From NCBI GenBank assembly GCA_015063445.1, contig SVUD01000001.1, positions 33,871-97,870 on the forward strand: DNA of 64,000 nt. Direction: 5' to 3'. A program made the translations under genes and the position numbers. The notes under the pieces are model-generated. The model was not told the origin of the DNA. It saw only the letters and a list, made by a program, of their open reading frames with translations, and ran no database searches. Below are positions 33,646 to 42,816 of the stretch, one piece after another (the stretch's first letter is position 1; each line of letters starts with the position of its first letter). This DNA is from Oscillospiraceae bacterium (GTDB taxonomy: Bacteria > Bacillota_A > Clostridia > Oscillospirales > CAG-272).

Positions 33646-33915
33646 ATGAATATTGGTGAAAAAATCAAGAACGCCAGAGAGGATATGGACCTCTCTCAAT
33701 CCGAAGTAGCAAAAAAAATACATATCAGTCAGTCGGGTTATTCGAAAATCGAGCGTGGAGTTCAGGAGCCGAATCTCAACCAGCTGCGCCGCATCTGTCA
33801 GATACTCAATCTTGATCCCGCGTATCTTTTGTCTATCAAAACCACGTCCACTACCGAAAAGGACTTAAAGCTCGCGAAGGCAATAAAAGAGGCGTACAAT
33901 AAAATATACAATTAG
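33646..33915 (+). CDS. Small XRE/Cro-type regulator
   Basis: 89 residues, nearly all helix-turn-helix (MNIGEKIKNAREDMDLSQSE, then a recognition helix around SQSGYSKIERG). The 'SGYSKIERG' motif is typical of SinR/ImmR-like repressors. Target unknown. Start ATG at 33646 with AGGGAG upstream. It is expressed from a consensus promoter, alone, and ends 21 bases from the convergent spoIIE stop. Confidence 0.82.
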   Translation: MNIGEKIKNAREDMDLSQSEVAKKIHISQSGYSKIERGVQEPNLNQLRRICQILNLDPAYLLSIKTTSTTEKDLKLAKAIKEAYNKIYN

Positions 33916-33936
33916 CCGATCAACAGAAAACGGATA

Positions 33937-36063
33937 TTACTCAATCGACTCCACACGCATAACGAGAACGCTTACGTCATCTCTTTTTGTATTGTTCAGC
34001 CTGGCGGCAGCCGCTATGCGTGTCGTAAGCTCTTCCGTACTCGCGTCGCATTTTTCATTGAGCAGCTCGATAAGCCACGGAGCCTCCTCTGAGGGCTCGC
34101 AAACGCCGTCGGAAAACATAACTACGGTATCCCCCGCGCAAACCGAAACCTTAATTCTTTCAGCATCGACCCTTTTCATAAGACCGAGAGGCATAGTTTC
34201 GCTCTTTATCCTGTATAAAGAGCCTTTTCTTTTTATATACGAGGCTGCGGCGCCGCTTTTGATAAACTCAGCTTCCCCCGTGAGCGTGTCAAAGGAAAAG
34301 ACGTCAAGCGTTGCGGAGCATTCCTCGCTCTGCCGCCTTATAATAGCGTTCATCATATGCACGACGGTGGTTTTGGAAGCTCCCGACGATGCTGCGGTCC
34401 TAAGAAAACGCACGGCAAAATCCGAGGTTCTTTTAGCAACCGCTCCGCTTCCCATTCCGTCCGATATAACGCCGTAGCAATAAAGATCGTCGCTGTTAAA
34501 AAAGCTTACGCTGTCACCGCAGACCTCATTCTCAATTCCTCTTTCCGTCAGATGATATGCGTTAATTCTATATTTCGGCTCTGCCTCGCATTCCATAAGT
34601 GCCATATCCCTGCGCCTGTAATATTTAGGGGTACCGAAGCGCATTGAGGAGGCGTTTTCTATTTTCTCTTTTAATAAGGGGGAGGTTATAAGCGTTCCGT
34701 CACGGTCCTCACCGGCGCAGATTATATACTTTCTCCTCTCACCGAACGCCCTTATCATACCGCACCTTACGCCTACGTCATCCAACACGCCCTCGAGCCT
34801 TTCCGTAAGCTTCTCGTCAAGCTCCCTTCCTTCAAGAACGTAGCCCTTGCTATCCCCGACGAGCTTCAAAAATCCGAGAAAATCCTCTTGTGTGGATTCG
34901 GAGGGCAAGAACGAGCTGATTACAGGGATAAGATTTTTCAAAGCGCTTTCCATTTTTTCATACACAAGCTCCCCTCGGCTTCTGTACGCAAGAGCCATAG
35001 TGCCAACCATATCTGTGACCCTCTCATCCGCGCTTTCCCCTTCTTCTTTTTTATTTTCTCTTTCGAAGTGCTTAAGCATAGGAACAATTATACAAAGAGC
35101 TATCAGGTATTCGGGAAAAAGACTCAAAAAACCTGACACGCCCGAGACGTAAGAGCCCCAAACAAGAAGCGCCGCGCCTGCCGTTACCGTAGCGTATCTC
35201 GCTCCGTACGGGAACAAAGCACCCGAAAGAATTCCGACGAGCGCGAAGCCCGGCGAAAACAAGCCCGACACGGGAGCCGACGAAAAGAATCCTACGGCGC
35301 CGCCGTAAAGCGCGCCGAAGCGTTTTGCGGCAAAAAGAGTTATGCATACCGAAAAAACAAAGCTCAGGCTTATACCGAATATATTGTAAGCTCCGAATGA
35401 AAGCGAAATTATCGCAATAAGAAGAGATACGGACGCCTTGAAGAAAAGAATGCGTTGATTTTCTTCGTGGCTCTCACGCCTGTCAAAAATCCGTCTTTCG
35501 CCAAAAATCAGACTTTTTACCCCTATACCGTGGTAAAAGGCTCCCGAAAAAAGAAACGCGAACAGAGATGAAAACGCTATCATTGAAAGCCCGAATATCA
35601 CAGCCGGCAGTCTTATTCCGCCAAGCAATATTTCATATAGCGCGGCCACGAATCCCGAAATCAGCGCCGCCGACACACGAAGCGAAACGGGTTCTGAGAA
35701 AAGCTCTGCCGAGCCGCGCTTACCGTCTGCGCCGCCCGATATTATGATTCTCAAAAACACGCTCAGCACGCATATCATGGCGTATATCATACCGCCCTTA
35801 CCGAGAGTCAGAGAGCCGAGCGCCGCCCCAACGAGCGCCGACCACACCGCAGACGGAAGAGCCGATACAAAAGCCACTCCGAAGGGATACGCCCCAAACG
35901 CCAGATGGCATCCGCCAAGTAAAAAGCCTATCACAGCGGCGCCCACGTTTATCCATAGCCTGAAGCTGCCAACCCCTATTCCGTCTCTTTTTATGCTTTC
36001 CTTAATACTTTTTCCGAGAGTACCGAGCGCACTCTTCTCTTTTCTTTTTTCTTTTGCGTCCAT
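33937..36063 (-). CDS. spoIIE: Stage II sporulation protein E
   Basis: 708 residues, shorter than the 827 of Bacillus subtilis but with the same plan. The N-terminal 320 residues hold about ten membrane helices, a central region of about 180 residues follows, and the C-terminal PP2C-type phosphatase starts near residue 500. The phosphatase metal-binding Asp are in VISDGMGSG and VVMFSDGVCE, with MPLGL and TKRDDVSVLVMRV completing the fold. SpoIIE sits at the asymmetric septum and dephosphorylates SpoIIAA, activating sigma-F in the forespore. GGAAAGAGGGAG precedes the ATG. Promoter discussed at 36123-36156. Confidence 0.93.
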   Translation of the reverse strand: MDAKEKRKEKSALGTLGKSIKESIKRDGIGVGSFRLWINVGAAVIGFLLGGCHLAFGAYPFGVAFVSALPSAVWSALVGAALGSLTLGKGGMIYAMICVLSVFLRIIISGGADGKRGSAELFSEPVSLRVSAALISGFVAALYEILLGGIRLPAVIFGLSMIAFSSLFAFLFSGAFYHGIGVKSLIFGERRIFDRRESHEENQRILFFKASVSLLIAIISLSFGAYNIFGISLSFVFSVCITLFAAKRFGALYGGAVGFFSSAPVSGLFSPGFALVGILSGALFPYGARYATVTAGAALLVWGSYVSGVSGFLSLFPEYLIALCIIVPMLKHFERENKKEEGESADERVTDMVGTMALAYRSRGELVYEKMESALKNLIPVISSFLPSESTQEDFLGFLKLVGDSKGYVLEGRELDEKLTERLEGVLDDVGVRCGMIRAFGERRKYIICAGEDRDGTLITSPLLKEKIENASSMRFGTPKYYRRRDMALMECEAEPKYRINAYHLTERGIENEVCGDSVSFFNSDDLYCYGVISDGMGSGAVAKRTSDFAVRFLRTAASSGASKTTVVHMMNAIIRRQSEECSATLDVFSFDTLTGEAEFIKSGAAASYIKRKGSLYRIKSETMPLGLMKRVDAERIKVSVCAGDTVVMFSDGVCEPSEEAPWLIELLNEKCDASTEELTTRIAAAARLNNTKRDDVSVLVMRVESIE

Positions 36064-36122
36064 TTTTTCTCCCTCTTTCCGACAAAACTGTTAAAAATCG
36101 CTAAAAACCTCTATACCATTAA

Positions 36123-36156
36123 ATTTTACTATTATTTCGCAATGATATTTTGTCAA
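36123..36156 (-). promoter_or_regulatory. Candidate spoIIE promoter with wide spacing
   Basis: On the minus strand, TTGACA (36151-36156) and TAAAAT (36123-36128) are 22 bp apart. Spo0A-activated sigma-A promoters of Bacillus spoIIG and spoIIE are known for such wide spacing (22 and 21 bp). No perfect Spo0A box (TGTCGAA) is seen; TTGCGAA in the spacer is a partial match. Confidence 0.55.
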
Positions 36157-36522
36157 AACCGTGTTGTCGCTTTTACTAAAAAAGCATTGTTTAATATCGA
36201 ATTCACCCCATTTTGCAAACCTTTGTAGTCTTTTTGTTGAATTCTACTGCTTTTTGCGAAAAATAAGCGGAATATACCCGGATTCTTCAAAAAGCATTCA
36301 CGTCGGTCTATGCCGTCATTGCGAACAGGCTCCGTTGCCTTTAGCAGTGATTTTCACCGCGCAAACGACGCCGCGCCTTCAGCATAGCGCAGAAGCGTCA
36401 TATATCCGCGGGCATTCGCGAGCCGCATTATTACTCATATCATAATGCGCCTTTTCGTTAGAAAAGCATCACCGACAAAAAAGCTCTTTTTTTCGATAAA
36501 TTACATTTTTGTGTGCGCTCGG
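36157..36522. other. Intergenic region between spoIIE and truB
   Basis: No gene is supported. A GC-richer stretch at 36310-36450 ends with an 8-bp stem CGCATTAT/ATAATGCG (36424-36449). The segment with GTCATTGCGAAC (36313-36324) resembles a dispersed non-coding repeat common in many bacteria, but one copy is not enough to say. Confidence 0.4.
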
Positions 36523-36551
36523 TTGAATTTTTTTCACTTATGTGGTAAAAT
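36523..36551 (+). promoter_or_regulatory. Promoter of truB
   Basis: TTGAAT (36523-36528), a 17-bp spacer with an extended TGG, then TAAAAT (36546-36551). Confidence 0.8.
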
Positions 36552-36597
36552 ATATACGGAAAAATATTTAAAAGTTTTACACGTCAAGGAGCTATCA

Positions 36598-37491
36598 ATG
36601 AAAAACGGTATAGTCGTATTAAAAAAAGAAGAAGGAATCACCTCTCAGGGAGCGGTAAACTGCGTAAAGAGGCTTTTTGGCGTTAAAAAAGCGGGACACA
36701 CGGGTACGCTCGATCCGCTTGCGACCGGCGTTTTGCCCGTGCTTATAGGAAGAGGTGTGAAGGCAAGCGAATATATGCTCTCCTCGGACAAGTTCTATAA
36801 AGCAACCTTAAAGCTCGGAATAACTACCGATACCGAGGATATAACCGGTACGGTTCTTTCCGAGTCTGCCGATATCCCGACCGAAAGCGAGGTTCTCGCT
36901 GTCACAGAAAAATTCACAGGTGAAATTATGCAGATTCCGCCTATGTATTCAGCCTTGAAGGTTGGCGGAAAAAAGCTTTGCGATATCGCAAGGCAGGGCG
37001 TTGAGATAGAGCGTGAGCCGAGAAAAATCACGGTTCACTCAATAGAGGCAAAAAGAATAAGTGACGACAGCTACACGCTTGACGTTCACTGCTCAAAGGG
37101 TACTTACATAAGAACTCTTTGCGCCGATATCGGAAAGGCGCTCGGCTGCGGAGGCGTTATGGCAACGCTCGAACGAACCAAGGCGTCGGTATTCACCCTC
37201 GATGACGCCCATACGCTTTCTGAAATCGAGGCGATGACGGAGGACGAAAAAGACGCCCTTGTTATACCCGTGGAAAGAGTTTTCGAGAGCTATGCAAAAA
37301 TCAAGCTCGAGCCATTCTTCGCGCGCCTTGCAAGGTGCGGAGTTGAAATATACCTTAAAAAAATCGGCAAATCCCTTCCCATCGGCGAGCGTGTAACCTT
37401 ACACGACGAGCTTGGATTTTTCGCTCTCGGCGAGGTGAAAGCTTTTGAGGGCGGAGCGGCTATCAAGCCGATAAAACAATTTGACGTATAA
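36598..37491 (+). CDS. truB: tRNA pseudouridine(55) synthase
   Basis: 297 residues. KAGHTGTLDPLATGVLPV contains the catalytic Asp of the TruB family. KFYKATLKLGITTDTEDITG and the later CSKGTYIRTLCADIG are also standard blocks. A C-terminal PUA-like region follows. It makes pseudouridine 55 in the T-loop of tRNAs. The ATG at 36598 has AAGGAG upstream; an in-frame ATG at 36445 lies upstream of the promoter and is rejected. It lies 12 bases before addA. Confidence 0.95.
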   Translation: MKNGIVVLKKEEGITSQGAVNCVKRLFGVKKAGHTGTLDPLATGVLPVLIGRGVKASEYMLSSDKFYKATLKLGITTDTEDITGTVLSESADIPTESEVLAVTEKFTGEIMQIPPMYSALKVGGKKLCDIARQGVEIEREPRKITVHSIEAKRISDDSYTLDVHCSKGTYIRTLCADIGKALGCGGVMATLERTKASVFTLDDAHTLSEIEAMTEDEKDALVIPVERVFESYAKIKLEPFFARLARCGVEIYLKKIGKSLPIGERVTLHDELGFFALGEVKAFEGGAAIKPIKQFDV

Positions 37492-37503
37492 AGGAGCTAC
37501 ACT

Positions 37504-40500
37504 ATGGCTTGGACACCCGAACAGCAAAAAGCAATAGACACGCGTGACAGAACTCTACTTGTCAGCGCGGCGGCAGGCTCCGGAAAGACCGCAACGCTCA
37601 CCGAGAGAATAATACGCTCGATTCTCGACGAAGAGAACCCTATGGACATCGGCAGAATGCTTATCGCTACCTATACCAACGCGGCGGTTGACGAGCTGCG
37701 AGAAAGAATAGGAAGAGCTATAAAGGACGCCGCCCGCAAAAATCCCGACAATCAAAGACTCGAGGAGCAGCTCTTAAAGCTTAAGGATGCGAAAATACTC
37801 ACAATAACCGCCTTCTGCAACAGTATTCTTCGTTCGTCCGCAGAGAGCATAGGTATCGCTCCCAACTACAGAATAGCAGAGCCCGCGGAGGCGAAAATTC
37901 TCTCCTCGTCCGTCCTTGAAGCGCTTATAAACGCCGCTTACGAGGGCGAAATTCCCGAGGTATGCACGCCCGAGGAATTCATATCCGTAGCCGATTGTAT
38001 ATCCAATATCAAGCACTCCGAGGGACTCTCGGACGCCATATCATTTATCTTTGAAAAGCTGACCTATTCAGAGCGAGGAATCGACACGCTCTCGCTTCTC
38101 ATTGAGGAATACAACCCCGAAAGCTTCACAACCGTTGAAGAAACAAAAATGGGAGCGTATATTATCTCCGAGCTTAAGGAAGCCTTGGCGTCATACGAGC
38201 CCGCATATAAAAAGACGTTAGAGCTTGCCACGGGCGAGCGCCTCGACGAAAAAAATCTCCACAAGGCAGAGTCCGACCTCCGTCTTATAGAAAGCATACT
38301 TTCAAAATCATCCTACGACGATATTCATTCTCTTCTTGAAGGGGCGGCGTTTGAAAGCCTCTCGAGAGGAAAAGAGGACATTACCGAATTTTATTCGGCA
38401 TTCAAGTTTTTGCGCTCCTATTTTAGCGAGGATATCAAGAAGTTTTCTGCCGAATTATTCTTCTATTCTACTGATGAATGGCGTGATTTGTACGCAAAAC
38501 TTTACAATTTACTCACAATCTTATATAAATTCCTTAAAAAGTACTACGAAGTTTTTATGGAAGAAAAACGTGCGAGAGGCGTTTGTGAGTTTTCTGACGT
38601 TGAGAGATACGCATACGACGCTCTTTATAATGCCGACGGCAGCATTACCGATTTGGCAAAGGAGCTTTCGGATAAATTCGACGCTATCTACGTTGACGAG
38701 TACCAGGACGTAAACGCTCTCCAAGGTCGCATATTCGCGGCGATAGCCAAGCCGTTCAACAGATTTATGGTTGGCGATATCAAGCAGAGTATTTACGGCT
38801 TCCGTTCCGCGCGTCCCGAAATCTTCCTTGATATGAAAAACCGCTTCCCCCTTATTGATAGCGAGGGTGATTACCCCGCCGCATCCATATTTATGTCAAA
38901 CAATTTCAGATGCGATGCGACCGTGGTTGATTTTGTTAACGGTGTATTTGACACGTTCTTCGGTCTTTTCGGCAAGAGCATCGGATACGTTAGCGACGAC
39001 AAGCTTAAATTCTCAAAAATATATCAAAACGGTGACACGCCCACGGAGGTAATACCCGAAATTCACATTATAGAAAGGCCCTCGGCGGAAAAAGACGATG
39101 CCGAGGATGACGTCTGTGATAAAGCCCTTAACGAAGAAAGGGACAAAAACGAGCTTGAAGCCGAATGTATAGCAAAGAAGATATCCGAGCTTCTCAAATC
39201 CGGCAAGCTCGCGAGCGGAAATCCTGTTGAGCCAAAGGACGTAGCTATCCTCATGCGCTCTGTAAAGGGACCTCTCGCACAGGCGGTAACAAACGCTTTG
39301 AAGCGACACGGTATCCCGTCAAGCATAAACGAGACCGGTGATCTTTTTATTTGCGAGGAGGTCTTACTTGCGCTCTCGTTCCTCTATTCGATAGACAATC
39401 CGAGAAAGGATATCTACCTCTCTTCTCTTATGCTCTCTCCCCTCTTTTCCTTCAGCGCCGACGAGGTTCTTATGATAAGAAGATCTTCAAGCGCCGAAAG
39501 CATGTGGGAAGCGCTCACCGAATACACAAGGGCTAATCCGGACTACACACGGGGTAAGACGTTTATATCTTCAATACTAAAATACAGACGTCTTGCCGAG
39601 GGAGAAAGAGCCGACACGCTTCTTTCCGAGATATACCGTGAAAGCGGACTTATGGCTCTTGCCTCAAAGAACGGCAGCCGTGAAAATCTCATTCTTCTGC
39701 ATTCATACGCAAGGAAATACGAAAGCACCGACTTCAAAGGTCTTTACAGCTTCATAAGCTATATAAACGAGGTTATGGAGCGTGGCGAAACCTTTCCCGC
39801 GGCGGCAAACGCGGAGGAAGCAAACGCGGTGAGAATTATGACCGTTCACCGCTCAAAAGGTCTTGAGTTCCCCGTAACCGTAATGGCTGGCGCGTCTGCA
39901 GGCGGCAAAAACGACCGCGGTGGAAAAATAGTCTTTCACGAAAACTTTGGAATAGCTATAAAGACCCGTGACTCGACAGGCCTTGCCGCAATCGACAACC
40001 CCATTGTCCACGCAATATCAAGGTATATAAAATCGGTTGAATTTGACGAGGAGCTGAGAGTTCTTTACGTTGCCCTGACACGAGCAAGAGAGCAGCTGTA
40101 TATTTACGGCAGCTCGCCGAAAAACGAGGTTGACGACTACATTGACACAATAGAGCGCCTCCGTGATATGCTGAACCCATACTTTGCCTCAAAGGCAAAA
40201 AGCTTTCTTGATATTATAATGCTCGGAAGAAGCTCGGGGCGGCTCGTTATTGAGGGCGGCTCGGCAAATCATACCGCCGACAAGGAAAACCTCACGGACA
40301 TTGACTCGGAAAGCGATGCGGAAGACTCAGCTATAGTTTCCGCGGAGGAATACGTGTCACGCTTCAACTTTAAATACGAAAAGGCACACCTCGAAAGGCT
40401 GCCGAGGAAAATATCGGTTTCAAGGCTCTCTCCCGCAATGCTTGATTCTGACGAGAACGCGGTAGCTCTTGACGGGATAGCTCTCGCCGAAAGCTTCCTT

Positions 40501-41133
40501 GGCGCATCGGAAGAAACGAACGCTCTCACCGAAAGCGACTCAGCCCCAATTCTCCCCGAATTTATAACGGGCAGAAGCGAGGGAGAGAGCGCAAAGCGAG
40601 GCATCGCCACGCATAAGATTTTACAGTTCTGCGATTTTAAAAAGCTCGAGGAAAGCCCCGAAAGCGAGCTTCAAAGACTCGTCGAATGCGAATACGTGTC
40701 AAAGGAGGACGGAGCGAGAGTTCGTGTTAACGAGCTTAAGGCATTCGTTCGCTCACCTCTTTTCAAAGAGATTAAAGAGGCTAAGGCGTTACACCGTGAG
40801 CTTCGCTTCAACGTGTTTTTAAAAGCATCTGATTTTACGGAGGAGGCTTATAAAAAGACTCTTCTTGAAGACGAAAAAATTCTCGTCCAAGGCGTTATCG
40901 ATTGCCTTATAGAAAACGAAAAAGGCGAGCTTCACCTTATAGATTACAAAACTGACAGACTAACGCGCGAAGAGCTTTCCGATATATCTCTTGCCGAAGA
41001 AAGACTCAGAGCCGCGCACACGCTTCAGCTTTCCTATTACAAAAAGGCAGTAGAAATAATGTTTGAAAAAGCTCCGTCAAAGGTAGGTATCTATTCACTC
41101 CACCTTGGCAAAGAGGTTGAGCTTACCGTCTGA
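37504..41133 (+). CDS. addA: ATP-dependent helicase/nuclease subunit A
   Basis: 1209 residues, the length of AddA. The UvrD-type helicase has Walker A (SAAAGSGKTATLTERI, residues 21-36) and the motif II region AIYVDEYQDVNA. QSIYGFRSARPEIF and MTVHRSKGLEFPVTVM are motifs III and V. The C-terminal RecB-like nuclease has VQGVIDCLIE and LIDYKTDRLT, with the catalytic Asp and Lys. AddAB processes double-strand breaks and recognises Chi. The usual partner addB is not next to it; truB lies directly upstream with 12 bases between. Ribosome site AAAGGAG is good. Confidence 0.94.
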   Translation: MAWTPEQQKAIDTRDRTLLVSAAAGSGKTATLTERIIRSILDEENPMDIGRMLIATYTNAAVDELRERIGRAIKDAARKNPDNQRLEEQLLKLKDAKILTITAFCNSILRSSAESIGIAPNYRIAEPAEAKILSSSVLEALINAAYEGEIPEVCTPEEFISVADCISNIKHSEGLSDAISFIFEKLTYSERGIDTLSLLIEEYNPESFTTVEETKMGAYIISELKEALASYEPAYKKTLELATGERLDEKNLHKAESDLRLIESILSKSSYDDIHSLLEGAAFESLSRGKEDITEFYSAFKFLRSYFSEDIKKFSAELFFYSTDEWRDLYAKLYNLLTILYKFLKKYYEVFMEEKRARGVCEFSDVERYAYDALYNADGSITDLAKELSDKFDAIYVDEYQDVNALQGRIFAAIAKPFNRFMVGDIKQSIYGFRSARPEIFLDMKNRFPLIDSEGDYPAASIFMSNNFRCDATVVDFVNGVFDTFFGLFGKSIGYVSDDKLKFSKIYQNGDTPTEVIPEIHIIERPSAEKDDAEDDVCDKALNEERDKNELEAECIAKKISELLKSGKLASGNPVEPKDVAILMRSVKGPLAQAVTNALKRHGIPSSINETGDLFICEEVLLALSFLYSIDNPRKDIYLSSLMLSPLFSFSADEVLMIRRSSSAESMWEALTEYTRANPDYTRGKTFISSILKYRRLAEGERADTLLSEIYRESGLMALASKNGSRENLILLHSYARKYESTDFKGLYSFISYINEVMERGETFPAAANAEEANAVRIMTVHRSKGLEFPVTVMAGASAGGKNDRGGKIVFHENFGIAIKTRDSTGLAAIDNPIVHAISRYIKSVEFDEELRVLYVALTRAREQLYIYGSSPKNEVDDYIDTIERLRDMLNPYFASKAKSFLDIIMLGRSSGRLVIEGGSANHTADKENLTDIDSESDAEDSAIVSAEEYVSRFNFKYEKAHLERLPRKISVSRLSPAMLDSDENAVALDGIALAESFLGASEETNALTESDSAPILPEFITGRSEGESAKRGIATHKILQFCDFKKLEESPESELQRLVECEYVSKEDGARVRVNELKAFVRSPLFKEIKEAKALHRELRFNVFLKASDFTEEAYKKTLLEDEKILVQGVIDCLIENEKGELHLIDYKTDRLTREELSDISLAEERLRAAHTLQLSYYKKAVEIMFEKAPSKVGIYSLHLGKEVELTV

Positions 41134-41136
41134 TAG

Positions 41137-41165
41137 TTGACAAACGAAACAAAATGTGGTAAAAT
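41137..41165 (+). promoter_or_regulatory. Promoter of the metal-dependent regulator gene
   Basis: TTGACA (41137-41142), a 17-bp spacer with an extended TGG, then TAAAAT (41160-41165). It starts three bases after the addA stop codon. Confidence 0.8.
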
Positions 41166-41192
41166 ATTCAAAATGCTTTAAGGAGGTTCACC

Positions 41193-41558
41193 GTGGCTTT
41201 ACAGGAATCGGGCGAAATGTATCTTGAATCGATTTACGTTCTTTCGAAGAAAAACAAGTCGGTTCTTTCAATAGACGTCTGCGAGTATATGGGTTATTCA
41301 AAGCCTTCCGTCAGCAGAGCCGTTAAGATTTTACGTGAAAACAACTATATAGTGGTCGAAAGTGACGGCAACCTTCGTCTGACCGAGAAGGGCAACGCCG
41401 TTGCTGAAAGTATGTATCAAAGACACACGGTGCTCACCTCTTTTTTAAAAAAGCTCGGCGTCAGCGACGAGATTGCGTCAAAGGACGCTTGTAAAATCGA
41501 GCACGTTCTGAGCGAGGAATCATTTGAAGCGATAAAGGCTTATACCGACAGTAAATAA
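41193..41558 (+). CDS. DtxR/MntR-type metal-dependent regulator
   Basis: 121 residues. The N-terminal winged helix (SGEMYLESIYVLSKKNKSVL, then VCEYMGYSKPSVSRAVKIL) and the dimerisation domain (GNAVAESMYQRHTVLTSFL, CKIEHVLSEESFEAI) follow the DtxR/MntR family. Metal-site residues such as the His in YQRH and the Glu/His in IEHVLS are present. No SH3-like third domain exists, so it is of the MntR size class. It probably senses Mn or Fe. The start codon is GTG at 41193 with GGAGG upstream. Confidence 0.85.
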   Translation: MALQESGEMYLESIYVLSKKNKSVLSIDVCEYMGYSKPSVSRAVKILRENNYIVVESDGNLRLTEKGNAVAESMYQRHTVLTSFLKKLGVSDEIASKDACKIEHVLSEESFEAIKAYTDSK

Positions 41559-41574
41559 ATAGCATAAAACAAAA

Positions 41575-41617
41575 GCGCAGAGGAATCAAGAGACAATCTC
41601 GGTTTTTCTGCGTTTTT
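41575..41617 (+). terminator. Terminator of the metal regulator gene
   Basis: CGCAGA (41576-41581) pairs with TCTGCG (41607-41612), followed by TTTTT; the flanking bases pair partly too. Confidence 0.7.
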
Positions 41618-41661
41618 GTATTAACAACTTGTTACCAATTCTTAAACTTTATAAAACTCTA

Positions 41662-41690
41662 TTGCTTTTCAATTTTAAAGGTATTAAAAT
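41662..41690 (+). promoter_or_regulatory. Promoter of the YwaF-like gene
   Basis: TTGCTT (41662-41667), a 17-bp spacer, then TAAAAT (41685-41690). Confidence 0.6.
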
Positions 41691-41743
41691 ATATTTTGTG
41701 AACACCCGAAAAGCACTTTTATTCCGGCAGAAAGGAGGAACGT

Positions 41744-42577
41744 ATGTCACTTTTAGAAAAAATATACTCATTTTTATCATTTGAGATTGAAGCACCGAAA
41801 ACGTATGGTATATTTCATTTAATTTCTGTTGCTTTTGTCATTGTTTTGACAACAATTCTTTGCAAAAAGTGCATAAAGTCCTCCGAAAACACCGAGAGAA
41901 AGCTGGCGTTTTGGTTCTGGGTAATTCTTGCTGTATTTGAGATTTATAAGCAATTTATATATCTGTTTGATACAAGCGATGGCTTTGTTGTTGATTACGC
42001 CTGGCACGGTTTTCCGTTCCAGCTTTGCTCCTCTCCGCTCTACGTTCTGCCCTTGATAGCCTTTCTCCCCTCGGGAAAAATACGCGAGGCTTTCGTTGCG
42101 TTTTACGGCACGTTTGTTCTTCTTGGCGGCATTGCCGTTTACATATACCCCGGAAACGTTTTCACGGAAACTCTCGGAATAAACGTTCACACTATGCTTT
42201 GGCACGGCAGCCAGATATTCTTAGGCATATACTTTAACTTAAGAAGATTTGCCTCGAAGGACTCACCCGATTTTAAAAAATATTATGCTTCGGCGGTTCC
42301 CATCTTCCTCTTGTTTATCACCGTGGCTGTAATGCTCAACGAAATCTTTTTCAAAATATTCACCGCAAAAGGTATGGACGACGAATTTAATATGTTCTTT
42401 ATCAGCCCTCACTTTGAATGTATGTTTCCCGTTCTCGACACCATACAAGCTAACACGCCCTACCCCGTTTTTCTGTTTTCTTATATTTTGATCCTCTCTG
42501 CTTTTTCGTTTGCGATACTTTACGTTGAAGCGTTTTTTGCAAAAAGGCATATAGAAAAGACAAAAATAAAAGGTTAA
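41744..42577 (+). CDS. YwaF/TIGR02206-family membrane protein
   Basis: 277 residues with seven predicted membrane helices. The family's conserved blocks are present: WHGFPFQLCSSPLYVLPL, HTMLWHGSQIFLGIYF and ANTPYPVFLFSYI. The function of the family is unknown; it is a polytopic inner-membrane protein conserved in Firmicutes. Ribosome site AAAGGAGG precedes the ATG. It is a single gene ending before the terminator at 42651. Confidence 0.82.
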   Translation: MSLLEKIYSFLSFEIEAPKTYGIFHLISVAFVIVLTTILCKKCIKSSENTERKLAFWFWVILAVFEIYKQFIYLFDTSDGFVVDYAWHGFPFQLCSSPLYVLPLIAFLPSGKIREAFVAFYGTFVLLGGIAVYIYPGNVFTETLGINVHTMLWHGSQIFLGIYFNLRRFASKDSPDFKKYYASAVPIFLLFITVAVMLNEIFFKIFTAKGMDDEFNMFFISPHFECMFPVLDTIQANTPYPVFLFSYILILSAFSFAILYVEAFFAKRHIEKTKIKG

Positions 42578-42650
42578 CTTCATTCTTGATGCAGACTTCA
42601 ACCAAAATTATAACATTCGCAATTTCATTTTATTAGATATAATGATTCAA

Positions 42651-42697
42651 AAGAGGCTAAGTCAAAAGCTTTTAATTAAGCTAATGACTCAGCCTCT
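42651..42697. terminator. Bidirectional terminator
   Basis: A long hairpin with arms AAGAGGCTaAGTCA and TGACTcAGCCTCTT and further pairing inside (AGCTT/AAGCT). It separates the YwaF-like gene from the minus-strand surface-protein locus. Confidence 0.85.
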
Positions 42698-42712
42698 TCG
42701 TTTTCTATTAAC

Positions 42713-42816
42713 CCGTCGGAGACGGATTTAATCTCGTAGAGATTTCATCCAAATTTATTTGGATTTATTCCGCCACATGCGGATTTCATCGCATAAATTC
42801 ACTTGTTAATTTATGC
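42713..42816. repeat. Array of mini-hairpins with 7-nt spacers (array 2)
   Basis: Four mini-palindromes with exact 7-nt spacers: CCGTC-GGA-GACGG (42713-42725), CTC-GTA-GAG (42733-42741), CCAAAT-TT-ATTTGG (42749-42762) and CCGC-CACAT-GCGG (42770-42782). Spacers are ATTTAAT, ATTTCAT, ATTTATT and ATTTCAT. It ends with a longer hairpin, GCATAAATT-CACTTGTT-AATTTATGC (42791-42816), that covers the stop codon of the 43-residue peptide gene. The layout is the same as in array 1 at 15636-15832, though the stems are unrelated. Confidence 0.88.

Noticed and set aside
36313..36420. Dispersed repeat of the GTCATTGCGA type
   Set aside because: Only one short, degenerate match is present, and a single copy cannot establish a repeat family.
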